The notes under the pieces are model-generated. The model did no database searches and was not told the origin of the DNA. It saw only the letters and a program-made list of their open reading frames with translations. Shown here one piece after another: positions 11,659 through 22,940 of a stretch of DNA of 64,000 nt (its first letter is position 1; every line of letters starts with the position of its first letter). The translations under genes were made by a program, and so were the position numbers. The DNA is from Takakia lepidozioides (taxonomy: Eukaryota > Streptophyta > Takakiopsida > Takakiales > Takakiaceae), in contig CM060732.1 of NCBI GenBank assembly GCA_030704615.1, forward strand, positions 82,111,171-82,175,170. The letters run 5' to 3'.

Positions 11659-12958
11659 GAGAAGATGGCGATTATATCGAGTAAGAGACACATTCGCCAG
11701 TAATCAGAAGACGGGCCAGGGGGGAGGATGATGGTATACCAACCTCTAGCGACCTGTCGTGGGGGTTTTATTGTCACGTTTGCGACAGAGAACCTCCACT
11801 TATGGAAGTGCAAATGTGATAGTTATGGTGCAAACTGACCCAAGCAGCAACAGATCGAGATGAACGACTGCTGCATGCGAGTGTGGCACTGCAGCAGCTC
11901 CTACTGTCTCGTGACACTATAGGCAAGGGGCTCCAAGGGACTGCATTCTACTGCAGGATGATGTAGACCTTTGAATCCACCAAAGTAGGTGGAAGCAGGG
12001 GAGACCCAGACTCTCCTTGGAGAAGAAGAGAAGGATGGCAGGTGGGTCCTTTTGAAATAGCAACTTACCCACTGGCAAATGAGCTTGTGATCCATAGCAT
12101 TGAGTAATGACTGCTTGGGTGGAAGGGTTGAAAGTCATTCCTCCAAGCCTTCCCGGCCAGAAGCATTAACCACATTTATGGTGCCCAGAGGTAAAGTTGA
12201 TCATCCTTGGAGTCCTTGGCTGGAACAATGTTTGAGTTTGACCAGCAACTAAAGTGTCCCTGAGATTACAAAGACCTCAACTTTGAGGTTCTTATGGGCT
12301 CTTTTTATGTACCGTCCTACCATGGTTTCTAATTGCCAAGGTATTGTAATCATTTCCAGCAGGATATTTGAGTGAATCAGTCTTTGTGTCGGCCACCACA
12401 CACCACACATGTATATTTCGTGGGGTGGAACATATCACCTCATATGCCAGCATTGGACCTGGGTATAGTAATTGTTTTTTACATAAGGCAGTTAGAGGGA
12501 AAAAGAAATCCTCATAAGCCATAAGGCAGTTAGAGCACACCCAGAAACAGTGCGAGGGGCCCAGCACCTCAAGGAACAAAACAGCAAAGGTCCAGGCCTG
12601 CGAGAGATCTGAGGCAGAGAAGAAGCAGCAAAAAGCTAAAAAGGAGATCATCACCAACGCATCACAGAGAGGCGGGCAGTGATCTGTGTCGGACAGTGAA
12701 CAGGAGAAATTCAAAACAGGAACTAAAGCAACGTGCTCGTACTCTGGCGATGGGTTTAGTGGTGAAGGACGGCCCGACGGTGCTGCCATTCAACTGGTAT
12801 ATCTTTGGAACGTCCTCTGTGCAGCTCTTCCCATATGCTTCGAGAGGAGGCGACAACAACTTCTCTCTGACTTTGCCATCACCTGGGCTAAGGGTGGCAA
12901 TCTGTGCAGCTAGAACCTCTGAATCAACCATTAGGTGGAACTACCAACTTCCGCCGTG
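11659..12958. other. Unassigned region downstream of the MFS gene
   Basis: The first part should contain the transporter 3' UTR, but no clear polyadenylation signal stands out. Overlapping open frames at 12292-12965 occur on both strands (165 codons minus, 89 plus) and none is recognisable. A lysine/glutamine-rich stretch on the plus strand near 12600-12650 (SEAEKKQQKAKKE) could be a decayed coding piece. Confidence 0.3.
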
Positions 12959-13040
12959 TTGGTAGCAGCCGAGAGGTTTAGACTTAGTGATGCTTTAAGA
13001 CAGAGGTCGCGAGTTCAAATCGCTTTAAGTACAATGACTA
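12959..13040 (+). repeat. tRNA-derived SINE head (class II tRNA-like)
   Basis: GTAGCAGCCGAGAGGTTTAG resembles the A-box region of a Leu/Ser-type tRNA, and GGTCGCGAGTTCAAATCGC about 35 bases on resembles the T-arm and B box. No closed cloverleaf or anticodon stem can be drawn with confidence, so this is a SINE-like or decayed tRNA sequence, not a working tRNA gene. Confidence 0.4.
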
Positions 13041-13079
13041 TGTATTAATATAAAAGACTTAATATTGACCAATGTTCAC

Positions 13080-13424
13080 TCCAAGACGTTCCGGGGTCGC
13101 ACAACAATCCGAAATCTGAGATTTTTCTACCCAAAAATAATATTTTGGTTTTTTTTTTCCCTCAAAAAAACAGCGACGACGCCCGGGGTTCACAATTTCT
13201 CTGCGACGGCATTGGTGACAACGACGACGACGCGTCGCAAAGGGGGCAGCACCACTCCTGCCTATTAGCGACCCCCAGACGTCGCAAAATAGCGACGTTT
13301 CGAGAGTGACGCCCCGACGGTGAGGTTACGAGGCCCGTGCGTCGGATTTTGGGGCTTTATGACCCCCAAAAATCCCCCATCAGCGACGCCGCGACGTCCC
13401 TAAACCCCCCTTTTTTTGTAGTGG
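13080..13424. mobile_element. End of a CACTA-type element (GTCGC subterminal repeats)
   Basis: The right edge reads TTTTTTTGTAGTG, the reverse complement of CACTACAAAAAAA, the classic CACTA terminus. The 260 bases inside it carry many GCGAC/GTCGC units (near 13170, 13200, 13230, 13270, 13290, 13390), like the subterminal transposase-binding repeats of CACTA elements. It abuts a copia fragment at 13425. The other end was not found, so this is a fragment or the far end was lost. It belongs to a different family from the elements at 21.4 and 43.8 kb. Confidence 0.55.
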
Positions 13425-13879
13425 GTGTGCCAGTGGTAGTAGAGATATTAGATTATCTGCAGCCTGTCCAATTGAAAACAAGTTCTGCTTAAGACATACA
13501 AGGCATTCTTGATCACTCCATTGGTCCTTTCTATCAATCTTGCAGTGGATGTCTATATCCTACCAATGCCTGCAACCCAAAGTCGTCGATTGTCTTCAAC
13601 ATGAATTGCCCATTGTCCCTGTGGAATGGCCTTCAGATTCTTGAACCAGTCTTGTCCATTTGTCATATGCTCTGAAGCTCCACCGTCGACAAACCAAACA
13701 CTTTGATCTGCTCCCAATTCTGAGTCATCCGAGAAAGCTTCACTCTCATTTGTCTCACTTGTCGATGTAGTCTCACTTGCCGACACATTTGCTTGACTCG
13801 CATTATTGCAGGAAAGTAGACTAGAGAGAAAACGAAGCTTGGACCCCAAGGGAGATCTCCCGTCCTCATACCAGCTCAT
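13425..13879 (-). pseudogene. Ty1/copia protease-region fragment
   Basis: Minus-strand coding remnant of a copia-type retrotransposon gag-pol. It contains WFVDGGASEHMTNGQDWF, the copia aspartic protease site (usually DSGAS) plus the conserved 'HMT..xxxF' extension. An Asn/Ser/Glu-rich spacer lies before it and 'GIGRI' after it. Past an in-frame stop near 13556 the frame continues with 'IKNALYVL', the usual 'IxNVLYVPxLxxNL' block. The open stretch is 108 codons, a small part of the roughly 1300-residue polyprotein. The downstream side is cut by the CACTA end at 13424, so the CACTA element probably jumped into the copia element. Confidence 0.72.
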
Positions 13880-14503
13880 TTACTGCCACTTCCTCGTTGT
13901 TTCTTTGGGGAGGGCTTGGTCTTACGTGTCCTCTCTCGAACAAGAGTACGATATATAATTAGAGACGTGTAATAAATTGTGAGAAACAGAGTAGTGAAAG
14001 AATGAGTTAAAAAAAATACCTCGATGAATTGTTTCTCGCTCCTACAGACGTTGATGTGAAAACATGTAATATGAGGATCAACATTGACAACGAAAGAAAT
14101 CAGATTTTATCGACATGCATATAGTGGAAATTGATAGTAAATAAACCTTTTGGTTTGACTGGTTAACTTTCAAATTTCTCCAGCAACGGCATTTTCGCTA
14201 GTGCCACTGCATCTGAAGTGGTAATTTGCACGTCGTTCTCTCCATAGACGTCATGTCTAGTCTCAAAAGTATTCTGATCCTTTAGTGCTAAACCTGCTAA
14301 ACCTTCTAAGTCAGTGGAGGACGGGGGATTCCCGTGCCCATTTGCGATGTAAGGAGAGGAGTGTGAATTACCTATGTCTCAAGAACCTAAGTCTCATCCT
14401 TAGGAAAATGTCCAGATTGTGAATGGTATCAGAACGTACCGCGATTTTTTGAGTCGCGGAATGGAGCTGGACAAGAACTATGGTACCATCATGAAGTGTT
14501 CTA
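13880..14503. other. Unassigned sequence
   Basis: No recognisable feature. The 3' part (14400-14500) is in an open plus-strand context and may be 5' coding sequence or an intron of the ORF that follows. Confidence 0.3.
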
Positions 14504-14932
14504 GTGGAGCTTGACAAACCATTGTCAGATCCAAATGACAAGCTTGAGGAAGGGTTTTGTCCGTCGACTGGATGGAATGATAATCATGATAGACATGGAA
14601 TTAGGGTTGAAAACAACAGTGAAGAAGAGGCAGACGAAGAGGACGATGTTAATCAACTCGATCCATATTGTGGACCAAAGAGTCAGAAGCCTAAAGAGCC
14701 AATGAACCCATTCAATGACATTGAGTCTAGAAATTCCGTACTTGTTTGGCCAGCAGACACGGAGACGTATCCAGTTTGGATGAGTGTGGCAATTTCAGAG
14801 GTTGTTCATGACAAATCCAGTGCTAGGTATTGCCACATCCACGTGGAGTGGTGGAGACCTATCAAAGGTGGTGCACCCGATGATGTGGAGAGGTATAAAA
14901 ATTGTTGGGACAAAGCTTGGGAGTTCAACTAG
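14504..14932 (+). CDS. Unknown ORF, acidic linker plus Trp-rich C-terminal domain
   Basis: The 142-codon open frame has a strongly acidic middle (ENNSEEEADEEDDVNQLDPY), then a compact segment with many tryptophans: SVLVWPADTETYPVWMSVAI, a 'HIHVEWWRP' strand and ERYKNCWDKAWEFN at the end. This looks like the C-terminal tail of a larger TE-encoded protein, with a chromo/Tudor-like 'VWPADTETYPVWM' beta region, but I cannot name a family. The start is not certain and the frame may extend upstream by splicing. No partner gene is visible nearby. Confidence 0.35.
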   Translation: MELDKPLSDPNDKLEEGFCPSTGWNDNHDRHGIRVENNSEEEADEEDDVNQLDPYCGPKSQKPKEPMNPFNDIESRNSVLVWPADTETYPVWMSVAISEVVHDKSSARYCHIHVEWWRPIKGGAPDDVERYKNCWDKAWEFN

Positions 14933-15084
14933 TCCAATCCAGCAACCTGGATACATACAAATAACGTTGTGTGCATAATGCGACCCCGTAAGAATACCTC
15001 TAGGTCCAGCTGCAAATATTGGGAAGATGGAGGCAGAGAAAACGAAAGCAAATCTCTATATAATTGCTGTGAACGAGCAAAGTG

Positions 15085-15560
15085 AGCGTGATGAAGCACA
15101 ATGTAGATAGGTGGACGGGAGATCTCCCTTGATATAATGACCACTATGTACGTAAAAGTTGTGTCGATTAATATAATACGTTGGTTTCAGACATTTTAGT
15201 TCGAAAAATGCATGAAGTGCACGAGAGATCTCCCTTTGTTATGACGACATGATTTGTGAATGATAATCTTAGTGGTGATTGTATTATAAAATGTGATGCA
15301 CATGGTTATTTGTACGTAACAATTGCGTCGATTACTACAATATGATGGTTTCATGCATTTCACTTGGAGAGATGTATAAAGTGCAAAGGAGATCTCCTTT
15401 CGTTAATGGCCATATGTCACGTAGACTTGGTTATAAGAAAATTGGATGATAAGTTCGGTGCTCTGTATGAAGCAAAATAATATTAGATTGATCTGTTTCA
15501 ATTTCAAAACTCCGCATAGAGACATGCATGTACCGCATGGAAGATCTCATTTCCTTTGAT
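15085..15560. repeat. Four degenerate repeats around a GAGATCTC palindrome
   Basis: Four related units carry GAGATCTCCC or close variants at about 15118, 15224, 15390 and 15542. Each is preceded by an ATGCATGAAGTGCA-like block and followed by TTTGTTATGAC-like sequence and an ATG/ATAATG word. The spacing is uneven (about 106, 166 and 152 bp). There is no coding frame across them. Confidence 0.45.
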
Positions 15561-16684
15561 GACAAGTAAATTTTGTTATCTTCTCAACTCTCTTGTTTTT
15601 TCAGACATCATGTTTAATACTGTTAATATGCTTTCCTAAAGTATTTTACATGCGATTTGGATCTGAATATATCAATGTGCAAATAATTTGTCATTTGTTA
15701 TTATATTTTTATTATATGCCAACAGCGACATGCTTTAGTACCATATATAACTTCCAAATGCAAGGGGGGACCCATCGTACTATAATTATCATTTAATGTG
15801 CAAAGTACATTAATGCTATTCTATAAAACAAAATCCCAAAAATCAAATTTTAATGGTTTAAATTGATTTATAATATGATTGTTTTATTATTGTATCATTT
15901 GATAATCATTTAATACTGTTTATAAAAAGTCCAGATCTCATGTTTTAGTCCAAATTTACTTAAAACCTAATTCTTACCTTGTTCACTTACAAAGGGAAAA
16001 AAATGATTTGCGGACTAGGACTTGGTACGACATTATACACTCATGTGAGGATGGTTGCATCTTTTTTCGCAATAACTATGTTAATGTCGAAACATGTCCA
16101 ATTTGTACCAAGAGTAGTGTACCATGAGTAGTGTCCCAGGAAAAGGTCATGTACCATGAAAGGTTTAAGGTCTTGAGGCATACCTAGGCTTAAGAGGATG
16201 TATAGATGCAAGAAGATGGAAATGTACTTAGGAAAGGGTGGATTTGACTTGAGAAGGGGAGGCTGCAATTGCCCCATGCATATTTCAGATCAGATAGTGG
16301 CAGTGGCATGGGTTGACAAGAAGTGTATCAACTTGTTGTCCACTGCTGGCAGCCATATTGATCCTAATTGTTATATTAAGGCATAATAAGGCATAATAAG
16401 GCAAGACGCCTTGTGCCCGTCTTCCCTGTGGTGAAACACTACCAAGAACATATGAGGGGAGTGTATGTTCAAGACCAATTACGTGGATATTATAGTGTAC
16501 AGATCTGTGACCACAAGTGGTGATACAAGCTGTACTTCCATTCTGTTGACAATACCATTTTGGTGAATGGCTATGTCATGTACCACTAATTTATGGCAGC
16601 AAGGGGTCACACCCCTTGATCACATTTGCTTTTCAATTTAGAGGTGGCTAATGATTTGATTGGTGGGTGGGTTGGCGCGCAGGC
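15561..16684. other. AT-rich unassigned sequence
   Basis: Strongly AT-rich to about 16000, then mixed composition. No ORF has family features. Short direct repeats (AAGGCATAAT, near 16379-16400) occur. Confidence 0.35.
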
Positions 16685-17220
16685 CGCTTAGACACCTCAT
16701 CTTGCCTCATGATATCCAGCAAGATATTCTTTCCAGTTTTGCTTTGTCAGAATTCAGCTGAATCTGATAAGAAACGATCAGTATGGTCTCCGAGAGTCTT
16801 AGATTGAACGACAGTAAGCTCTTTGGACACTTCTTTTGCGAGAATACACTCGGTAACACGGATCTCTTCATGCACAAGAGCTCGGCTTTTCTTTTTTTCC
16901 ATAATTAGTAGAGCCTCCTTGTATGTCAATGGTCGGCCATCAATTAGTTCACCAAAATTATGCGCTGAATTGCTCGATCAATCACTACCTTATCAATCTG
17001 ATTATATTTGGCATAAGACTTCGCATCTCGGTGACTAGTAATTTGCATACCGTACTCGACAGATACTAAGGCCTCCTCCATTTTTGTAATCCAACTCCAC
17101 GACCGCTTTTACTCGTAATCGTCTTTCCAATCAAGCAATATGATTGCTCACTTTCTTTGTGATGGCGCTCAATGTGTTCTTACCAATTGGACTCTTTGAA
17201 ACCAAACAAGGTCAGAAGGC
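16685..17220 (-). repeat. Dispersed coding repeat, copy 2 (inverted)
   Basis: Minus-strand copy of the repeat at 2545-3115. It encodes TYKEALLIMEKKKSRALVHEE-type peptide ending in EVSKELTVVQSK, with frame breaks. A further piece matching the far edge of copy 1 (CACCATCACTCCACACTGGG) sits at 17637-17670, so about 400 bp has been inserted into this copy. Confidence 0.5.
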
Positions 17221-17224
17221 TTCT

Positions 17225-18890
17225 ACCTCATTTTTGGACTAGAAAAAAAGGGCGAGGCACTTTTTTTAGGTAGTATTCACTACGGGTAAATACAAACGCA
17301 TCGACATTGACTGCAGAGCGGGAAGCACTGGCGGAAAATGCATCATCAACTAGACAGGTGGAACTTAGCTGCACGTAGTATGGCATCTTCCATGCATATA
17401 AATGATAGCACAAGCTTCTGTAGCATAGCTATAGCTAGCTCCTTACGAGTTTGGCTTTCTCTCTTTTCTTCGGCCTGTAACGTTACAAGTCTTGCTCAAG
17501 GTAAGAAGGGCCATGCTTGTTATGCATGTAGCTGTTATACCCAATCTAATCTTACTATCAAACTACAAACTATCGTTTGCATAGTTTAGCTTGATTAGTA
17601 TGTGTTCTTCTTGATGTCCTGCTACAATAATTCCTTCACCTTTCCACCATCACTCCACACTGGGTTGTCATGGTTTTAGTCATGACTTAGTTTATGTGAT
17701 TGAGTGGATTCATGAGTGGAGGGTTTCCATTATGTTCACTTTCGTTATAACTACAAGAAGATGAGCCTCCTCCATCCTCACAAGGGGAAAACCTATCCCC
17801 GTGTCCTAAATGAGGCTCGACACCTCACTTGGCATGTGAGACCAAATGAAGTCCCAACACACAAAATATAAATATAAATATCTAAAATGTCTTAGTTAAC
17901 TAAAAGTGGGCACCCTTGCTAAGGGAATCCACCCTACAAAGCCATCACCACACTCCCTCTCAATACCTAGAGCTATGGAGGTGAGAGAGTTGGGTTAAAA
18001 ACACCATAGAAGGAGTACAACAAGGATAGCTTGAGGAGCATTGAGTAGCTCAAGAGAAGCTAAGAAGTGGTTGTTTTATCCATGGTGAAATGAAGCCAAG
18101 TGGGGTTTCATTTGGTTGACAAACAAGCAAGCTAAGGCGCTAGAAGGGAGTGCTTTTGCTAGTCTATGAGTTCTTAGATTGCTCTTGGTGAAGCAAGTGG
18201 TTGACCAAGCAAGTGGCGCATGTGTGGAGCATGCTTTCCAAGTGCAGCTTCCAACTTCAAGCTTGAGGAGAGCTAGAAGGTGAAGAGAACAAGTCATTCT
18301 TTTGTGTATGAGGTGATGCTTATGTGGAGCATGTGTTCAGCCCATTGAGGCTTCTATTTTCAAGCCTTGGAGAGCAAGAAGAAAGGAAAAGGGCTGGTTT
18401 CCACTTAGGTGAAGGAAAAACATTTGTAGAGCACATGTTTGAGTTGGGGTTTCAACCTTAAGCTTGAGGAGAGCACGACTCTTGAGCTAGCAAGTGAAGG
18501 GACTTGAATCTTCCTCTTTGCATGAGAGGGAGATGTATAGATGCTTGGAGAAGCAACACATAGAAGCCAAAGAATGGAGCATGTGTGTGGATGGCCAAAG
18601 GAGACACATGAATGAGTGCAAGACTTGGTTGCTTGTCAAATGAGGTAAAAAGCTTGATTCTTGAGCTCCAAAGAGAAGTGAAGCTTGTTGTGTGGCAAAT
18701 GCATTGCTAGGTGAGATGGAATCAAGCTTGGTTGTGGCTTGAGGTGAAGAAGATCAAGGTAGTTTGCCTTGGTATCTCATAGAAGTCATGGATGCTTGAG
18801 GAGAGCAAGCATGAAGCTCAAGGAAGCCCAAACCCTAGCTTGGAATGCACAAACCCTAGCATGAGATGCACATGAAACCCTAGGTGCATG
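17225..18890. other. Unassigned, purine-rich region; possible retroelement 5' LTR or leader
   Basis: From about 18000 the plus strand is rich in AGCTTGAGGAGAGC-like words (near 18258, 18470, 18790) and has no coding frame. It leads into the tandem arrays at 18.9-19.4 kb and the gypsy gag at 20.1 kb, so it may belong to that element's long terminal repeat. No matching second LTR copy was found to prove it. Confidence 0.3.
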
Positions 18891-18992
18891 GGAACAGTCA
18901 CCAAAGTGTGGGAACAGTCACTGTAGTCTGGGAACCGTCACCGTAGTCTGGGAACGGTCACCAAGGTGTAGGAACGGTCACTATAGGCTGGG
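18891..18992 (+). repeat. Five tandem ~20-bp GGGAACRGTCAC repeats
   Basis: Five consecutive units of the form GGGAACAGTCACCAAAGTGT / GGGAACGGTCACTATAGGCT, with small substitutions. Confidence 0.75.
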
Positions 18993-19019
18993 AACATACT
19001 GACATATAAAGACAATATA

Positions 19020-19410
19020 GGGTTTTCGGAGGATTTTCAAAGGCCTTTTAGAGGATTGTTTGGGGGATCTTTGGGTCATTTGAGGAGCTTTTGTAAGGCA
19101 CTTTGAAGAGGTATTTGGATGACTATTTGGAGGCCTATTTGCGGTCTTTGAAGGCCAAGTTTTGGCAAGTTTTTGGAGCCTTGGAAGGCTATGTGGAGGA
19201 CCATTTGGGGTCTTTGAAGGCCAATATTTGGCAAGTTTTTGGAACCTTTGGAAGGCTGTTTGGAGGGCTGTTTGGGGTCCTTGGAGGCCGATATTTGGCG
19301 AGCTTGAGGAGTCTTTGGCGACTTGTTGAAGGACTATTTGGGATCCTTGAGGGCCGAGATTTGGCCGGCTCTTGGGGCCTTGGTGTACTGTTTGGAGTAC
19401 CATTGTCCAA
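19020..19410 (+). repeat. ~65-bp tandem repeats in the leader of the gypsy element
   Basis: At least four units begin GGGTCTTTGAAGGCCAATAT, or a variant, at about 19140, 19206, 19273 and 19337, each followed by TTGGCAAGTTTTTGGA and GGCTGTTTGGAGGA. Earlier, more diverged units start near 19030. Both strands stay open for over 100 codons only because the unit length allows it; I do not regard it as coding. Confidence 0.65.
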
Positions 19411-20104
19411 GCTTTAGGAGTCTTAGTGAGATTGTTTGAGAGACATATTGAGGGATCTTAGAGAGTTATTTGAGAGATCCTTGAAAGGTCTTGTCTATTG
19501 CTTAAGCAAGAGATTGTGGAGATTGGGTAGTGGGATGAAAGCATGTTGTGATAGGAATTGCCTTAGTCTCTCTTCCTTGTAGTCTTCCACCCTCTCTGTA
19601 GGCCAAAACCTTTCCGTAGGTGGAGGCAAGAGTCAGTCCGGGTTTGGGCTAGGGTGTCTTGCAGAAGTGACATTGTGGAGTGTTTTTGGTGTGGGGGAGT
19701 TACTGTTTTGATTTCCTTGTGCTTGGATCCCCTCCACACATGCATGCTTGACTGTGCATCATGTTAGTTTTGTGTGGGTGCTTGTTTTCATAGGAGGTTG
19801 GTCCGGATTTGATCACTGGTCAATCCTAGAGCGTGCTGTCGATGGTGAGGCTGGGGTGATGACCAGCCATACCATCATTGTTCTCTTATGGTGAGGCTGG
19901 GTTGATGACCAGCAGACCATAGGAGTGCTTGCGGTGGATGCAAGTGCAAGTGCAGGTTTATGTTATGAACCTAGTAGTCTAAGCCATAAGCTGCAACAGG
20001 TTCTCTACCCGGTTACCTTGTGGAAAGGGGGATTAGAGACAGGTTTACAACAAGTATGGTTGTGAGTTTTCATCACGGAGGTATCACCAGTTGCTGAGGA
20101 GAAT

Positions 20105-21433
20105 GCCGGTACGAGCACCAGCGATACTAGTGGGTATACAAGACGAGGTGTGCGGTTTAGGCCACCTTCACCTTCAGTGTCTTCTGAGGAAGGTTCAGAC
20201 TCAGAGTCAGGAGGATTCTCGCCGAGGGTGCAAATCATTTCCGTGCCATTGTTGTGGGACACGATGGAAGAGATGTATGGAGCTATCAAGGGGCCACGTA
20301 GGTACTCTGGAGCTGTGGGCACCATCAAGCTTGATGACTTCATACAAGAATTTGACAGTTGGTGTGATTTGCAGCAAATGCACAATCCACAACTGTTTAC
20401 GCCCTTTATGGCGTGGAAGGGACTATTCCAGCAGCTTGAAGGGCCGCCCATGGATGATTACCATGAATTTAGGCAGGGACACGCGGTGGAGATTGAGGAG
20501 TGGCGAGAGTATTGGTCACCTAACTATGTCTCCATCACTAGAGGCACAAGGGCAACGGTGACACCAGTAGTTACACAAACATCTCCAACTACAAGCACTA
20601 GTAGTGGGACAAGTGGTACAGGAGCTGGGAAATCCACTCAAGATCCTGCTGCAGCACCAGCACCCGTGCCTGCCTTTAACCTAGTTATGGAGTTCTTCGA
20701 AGAGTTGAGGAGAAACTACCAAGGGATAAGGACAGAGAAGTTGCGAAACTTGCAAGAGTTCTAACGAAGGTCTACTGAGAGTTTGAGGGAGGCTTACAGC
20801 CGCATGAGGCGCTTGATAAACGTAACCCAAGGGGTTACAGAAGCTCATGCAGTCCAGTTCTGGTATGGGATCCTGGACAAGGAGCTGAGGAGAAGGGTGC
20901 GGGATGCAACTCTCCTACAAGTGGACCAACCCACCTTAGTAATTGTGTTTTTGTTGGCAGAGCGGATAGAGCTCAATATGGTGGAGGAGCGAGTGGTCAT
21001 GGGGGGTTTGGCAAGGAGACACAACGAAGTGGGGCTCCTAGCCAACAACAACCACTATCTCAATGTGTTCAAGGCAACAAGGAGGCTCAGGTAAAGCCGA
21101 GGGAAGGACAGAGAGGATCTCAGATGCAGAGGTCTCTTCCATCATTCTCAGGCCAACAACAGTCGGGTGTGACTTGTTGGGATTGTGGAGGACCCCATGT
21201 CAAGAAGGATTGCCCGGAGAGAGGCAAAAGGTCGGCACAGGCACAACCTACACAACTACAGTGTGGGCATTGTGGAAAGTATGGGCATGAGGAGGCCCAT
21301 TGTTATGGCTTGCATCCTGAGCTATGGCCAGGCCAGTTCCAAGGGAACAATGGTGGCCGAGGACAAGGCAATGTAGTCTCGAGAGGTAGAGGAGGCAGAG
21401 GTCGGGGTGGAGGTCGTAACCAAGACCAAGGAG
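20105..21433 (+). pseudogene. gag, 5' part (capsid and zinc knuckles)
   Basis: Gag forms the particle that packages the retroelement RNA. The frame runs from about 20105 (first Met 20150) through an acidic/Ser-rich N-terminus and a capsid-like helical region (LREAYSRMRRLINVTQG, QFWYGILDKELRRRVRD). It ends in two zinc knuckles: CWDCGGPHVKKDC (one residue shorter than the standard CX2CX4HX4C) and CGHCGKYGHEEAHC (standard). A Gly/Arg/Gln-rich tail follows. A TAA at 20762 (CAA in the likely ancestor) and a frameshift near 20985 break it. The frame at 21433 continues exactly at 24737 once the CACTA insertion and one copy of its 3-bp duplication are removed. Confidence 0.78.
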
Positions 21434-21892
21434 CACTACAACAGATTGTGGCTTTTACGACTCCCATGGGTGCGCAGTCATGACAGATTTGTGGCAGAAA
21501 TGCCATTTGTAGTCGTAAAATGCTTTTGAAGTCATAATGCAGGTTTGGGGAAGGCGTATATGCGACTGCATGGCTCCGGACTCTGCGGAACACAGGTCAA
21601 ACATGTTTGACCACGAATATTGGCATGGCAAATATGACTACCAGTCACGATCATGGCTACACTAGAATGACGTGTGTATATTGCTAGAAAGACATATGAC
21701 TTCATGACTCTCATTCTAATGCATTCTGCCAGATCATCACATGGATGAATCACTACATGACTGCACATGTCAACACATGCTTTTCTGGTTATATATATAA
21801 TATATGAGTATTTATATTTTGAAAAAACGGAGACTCTGACCACTAGAATCAATTTTTTTTTAAACAAAATGCAATTTTAAAAAAAAAAAAAA

Positions 21893-22100
21893 CACATCGG
21901 CTGGTAAGTGCACAGTGTGTCGCCCTGGTGGTTTGGGGTTCAAACCCGCTGCCTTATCCCGTGTGTGGGATTGTTCGTGACAGTATGTCTAGGCGTTGAT
22001 CGTCCTGTACGTCTTATGGCCCATAAATGAAGGCGGGTGAATTTCCCCCCCTCCTCAAGGACCTGTGGTTTCCTTTAAGAAAAGAAAAAAAAGAAAAAAA
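21893..22100 (+). mobile_element. tRNA-derived SINE inside the CACTA element
   Basis: GGCTGGTAAGTGCACAG (A-box-like) and GGGGTTCAAACCCGC (a good B box, matching GGTTCRANYCC) form a polymerase III-type promoter. An unrelated body of about 130 bp and an A/G-rich tail near 22078-22102 follow. This layout is typical of plant SINEs. Flanking duplications were not resolved. Confidence 0.55.
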
Positions 22101-22428
22101 ATCAAAGAGGGGCTTTTAGGGTTTACAAAAAGGTTAAAAAACTTAAAAAGTTGCCCATCACGGTAGCGTGAACAGACTTAGAGCGAGCGGGAGGGAGAGA
22201 GAGAGAGGGTTGGGACTTAGAGCGAGCGGGCGGGAGAGAGGGCAAACATGCATGGGAGGCCCGCCGTTGGATCAACCTTCGCATTTGGAGCAAGCAACCC
22301 TAGAAACGCTACGGTATGTGTGCGAGGAGGTTTCGGCTGGGAGCCCGCCGTTCTTGGGAGAGTCAGCTTCGTCTTAGCAGGCCGTGTTTCAATCTCTACC
22401 CGCTCGGCCCTGATTTTACAGCACGGAG

Positions 22429-22500
22429 CAGAGCTGGCATGAGTTTCTAAAAGATCCTTCACGATGGTGGGACAACCGCAATCGCAAGGTGTGGCTTTTT
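22429..22500 (+). pseudogene. Captured OSB (PDF-motif) exon piece, copy A
   Basis: Encodes HEFLKDPSRWWDNRNRKVW. This matches the first half of the PDF motif of organellar single-stranded DNA-binding (OSB) proteins, in which W-x-x-(F/L)-x-x-x-P-x-x-WWDNR precedes the PDFK half. It has no open frame beyond the motif. It starts a roughly 443-bp unit that is repeated downstream. Confidence 0.65.
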
Positions 22501-22872
22501 CTTAATGTACGATGTGAAGAAGTTTGTCCATCCTGCAAATGTGGGTTGTTGGCTCCTGTTAGTACCATGATTTGGTATTCTTCCTGATGTTTACAAGGTT
22601 CTTGGGAGAGTTAGCTTGGTCTTAGCAGGCCGTGTTTCAATCTCTGCCCACTCAGCTGCACCGTGGTGGTTCTCACTGACCAATCCGACATTACCTGACT
22701 ACAGAAACAAGCAGCACACTGAAGAGGTCCTCTTGGGTTCATGGTCAGTCAAATCCTCCATGGGCCATGACACAAGGTCGAGGACAATGTGGTGAGGGCA
22801 CCTTCTTCTTCGACCTATTTCAGCCTGTTTTGCCCTCTCATCAGACTCGGCCCTTCATTTGCAGCACGGAGC

Positions 22873-22940
22873 AGAGTTGGCATGAGATTTTTAAAGATCC
22901 TTCACGATGGTGCGACAACCGCAATGGCAAGGTGTGGCTT
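22873..22940 (+). pseudogene. Captured OSB exon piece, copy B
   Basis: Same segment as copy A with WCDNRNGKVW, so one tryptophan of the motif has become cysteine. Flanking sequence (GTTCTTGGGAGAGTCAGCTT, AATGTACGATGTGAAGAAGT, CTGTTTTGCCCTCTCATCAG) also repeats the surroundings of copy A, which shows an imperfect tandem amplification inside the transposon. Confidence 0.65.

Noticed and set aside
12959-13030. Functional tRNA gene
   Set aside because: Only A-box- and B-box-like words are present; no complete acceptor or anticodon stem can be drawn.
19020-19403. Long minus-strand ORF (140 codons) over the leader repeats
   Set aside because: The peptide is a by-product of a 65-bp tandem repeat without stops; both strands are open and there is no domain.
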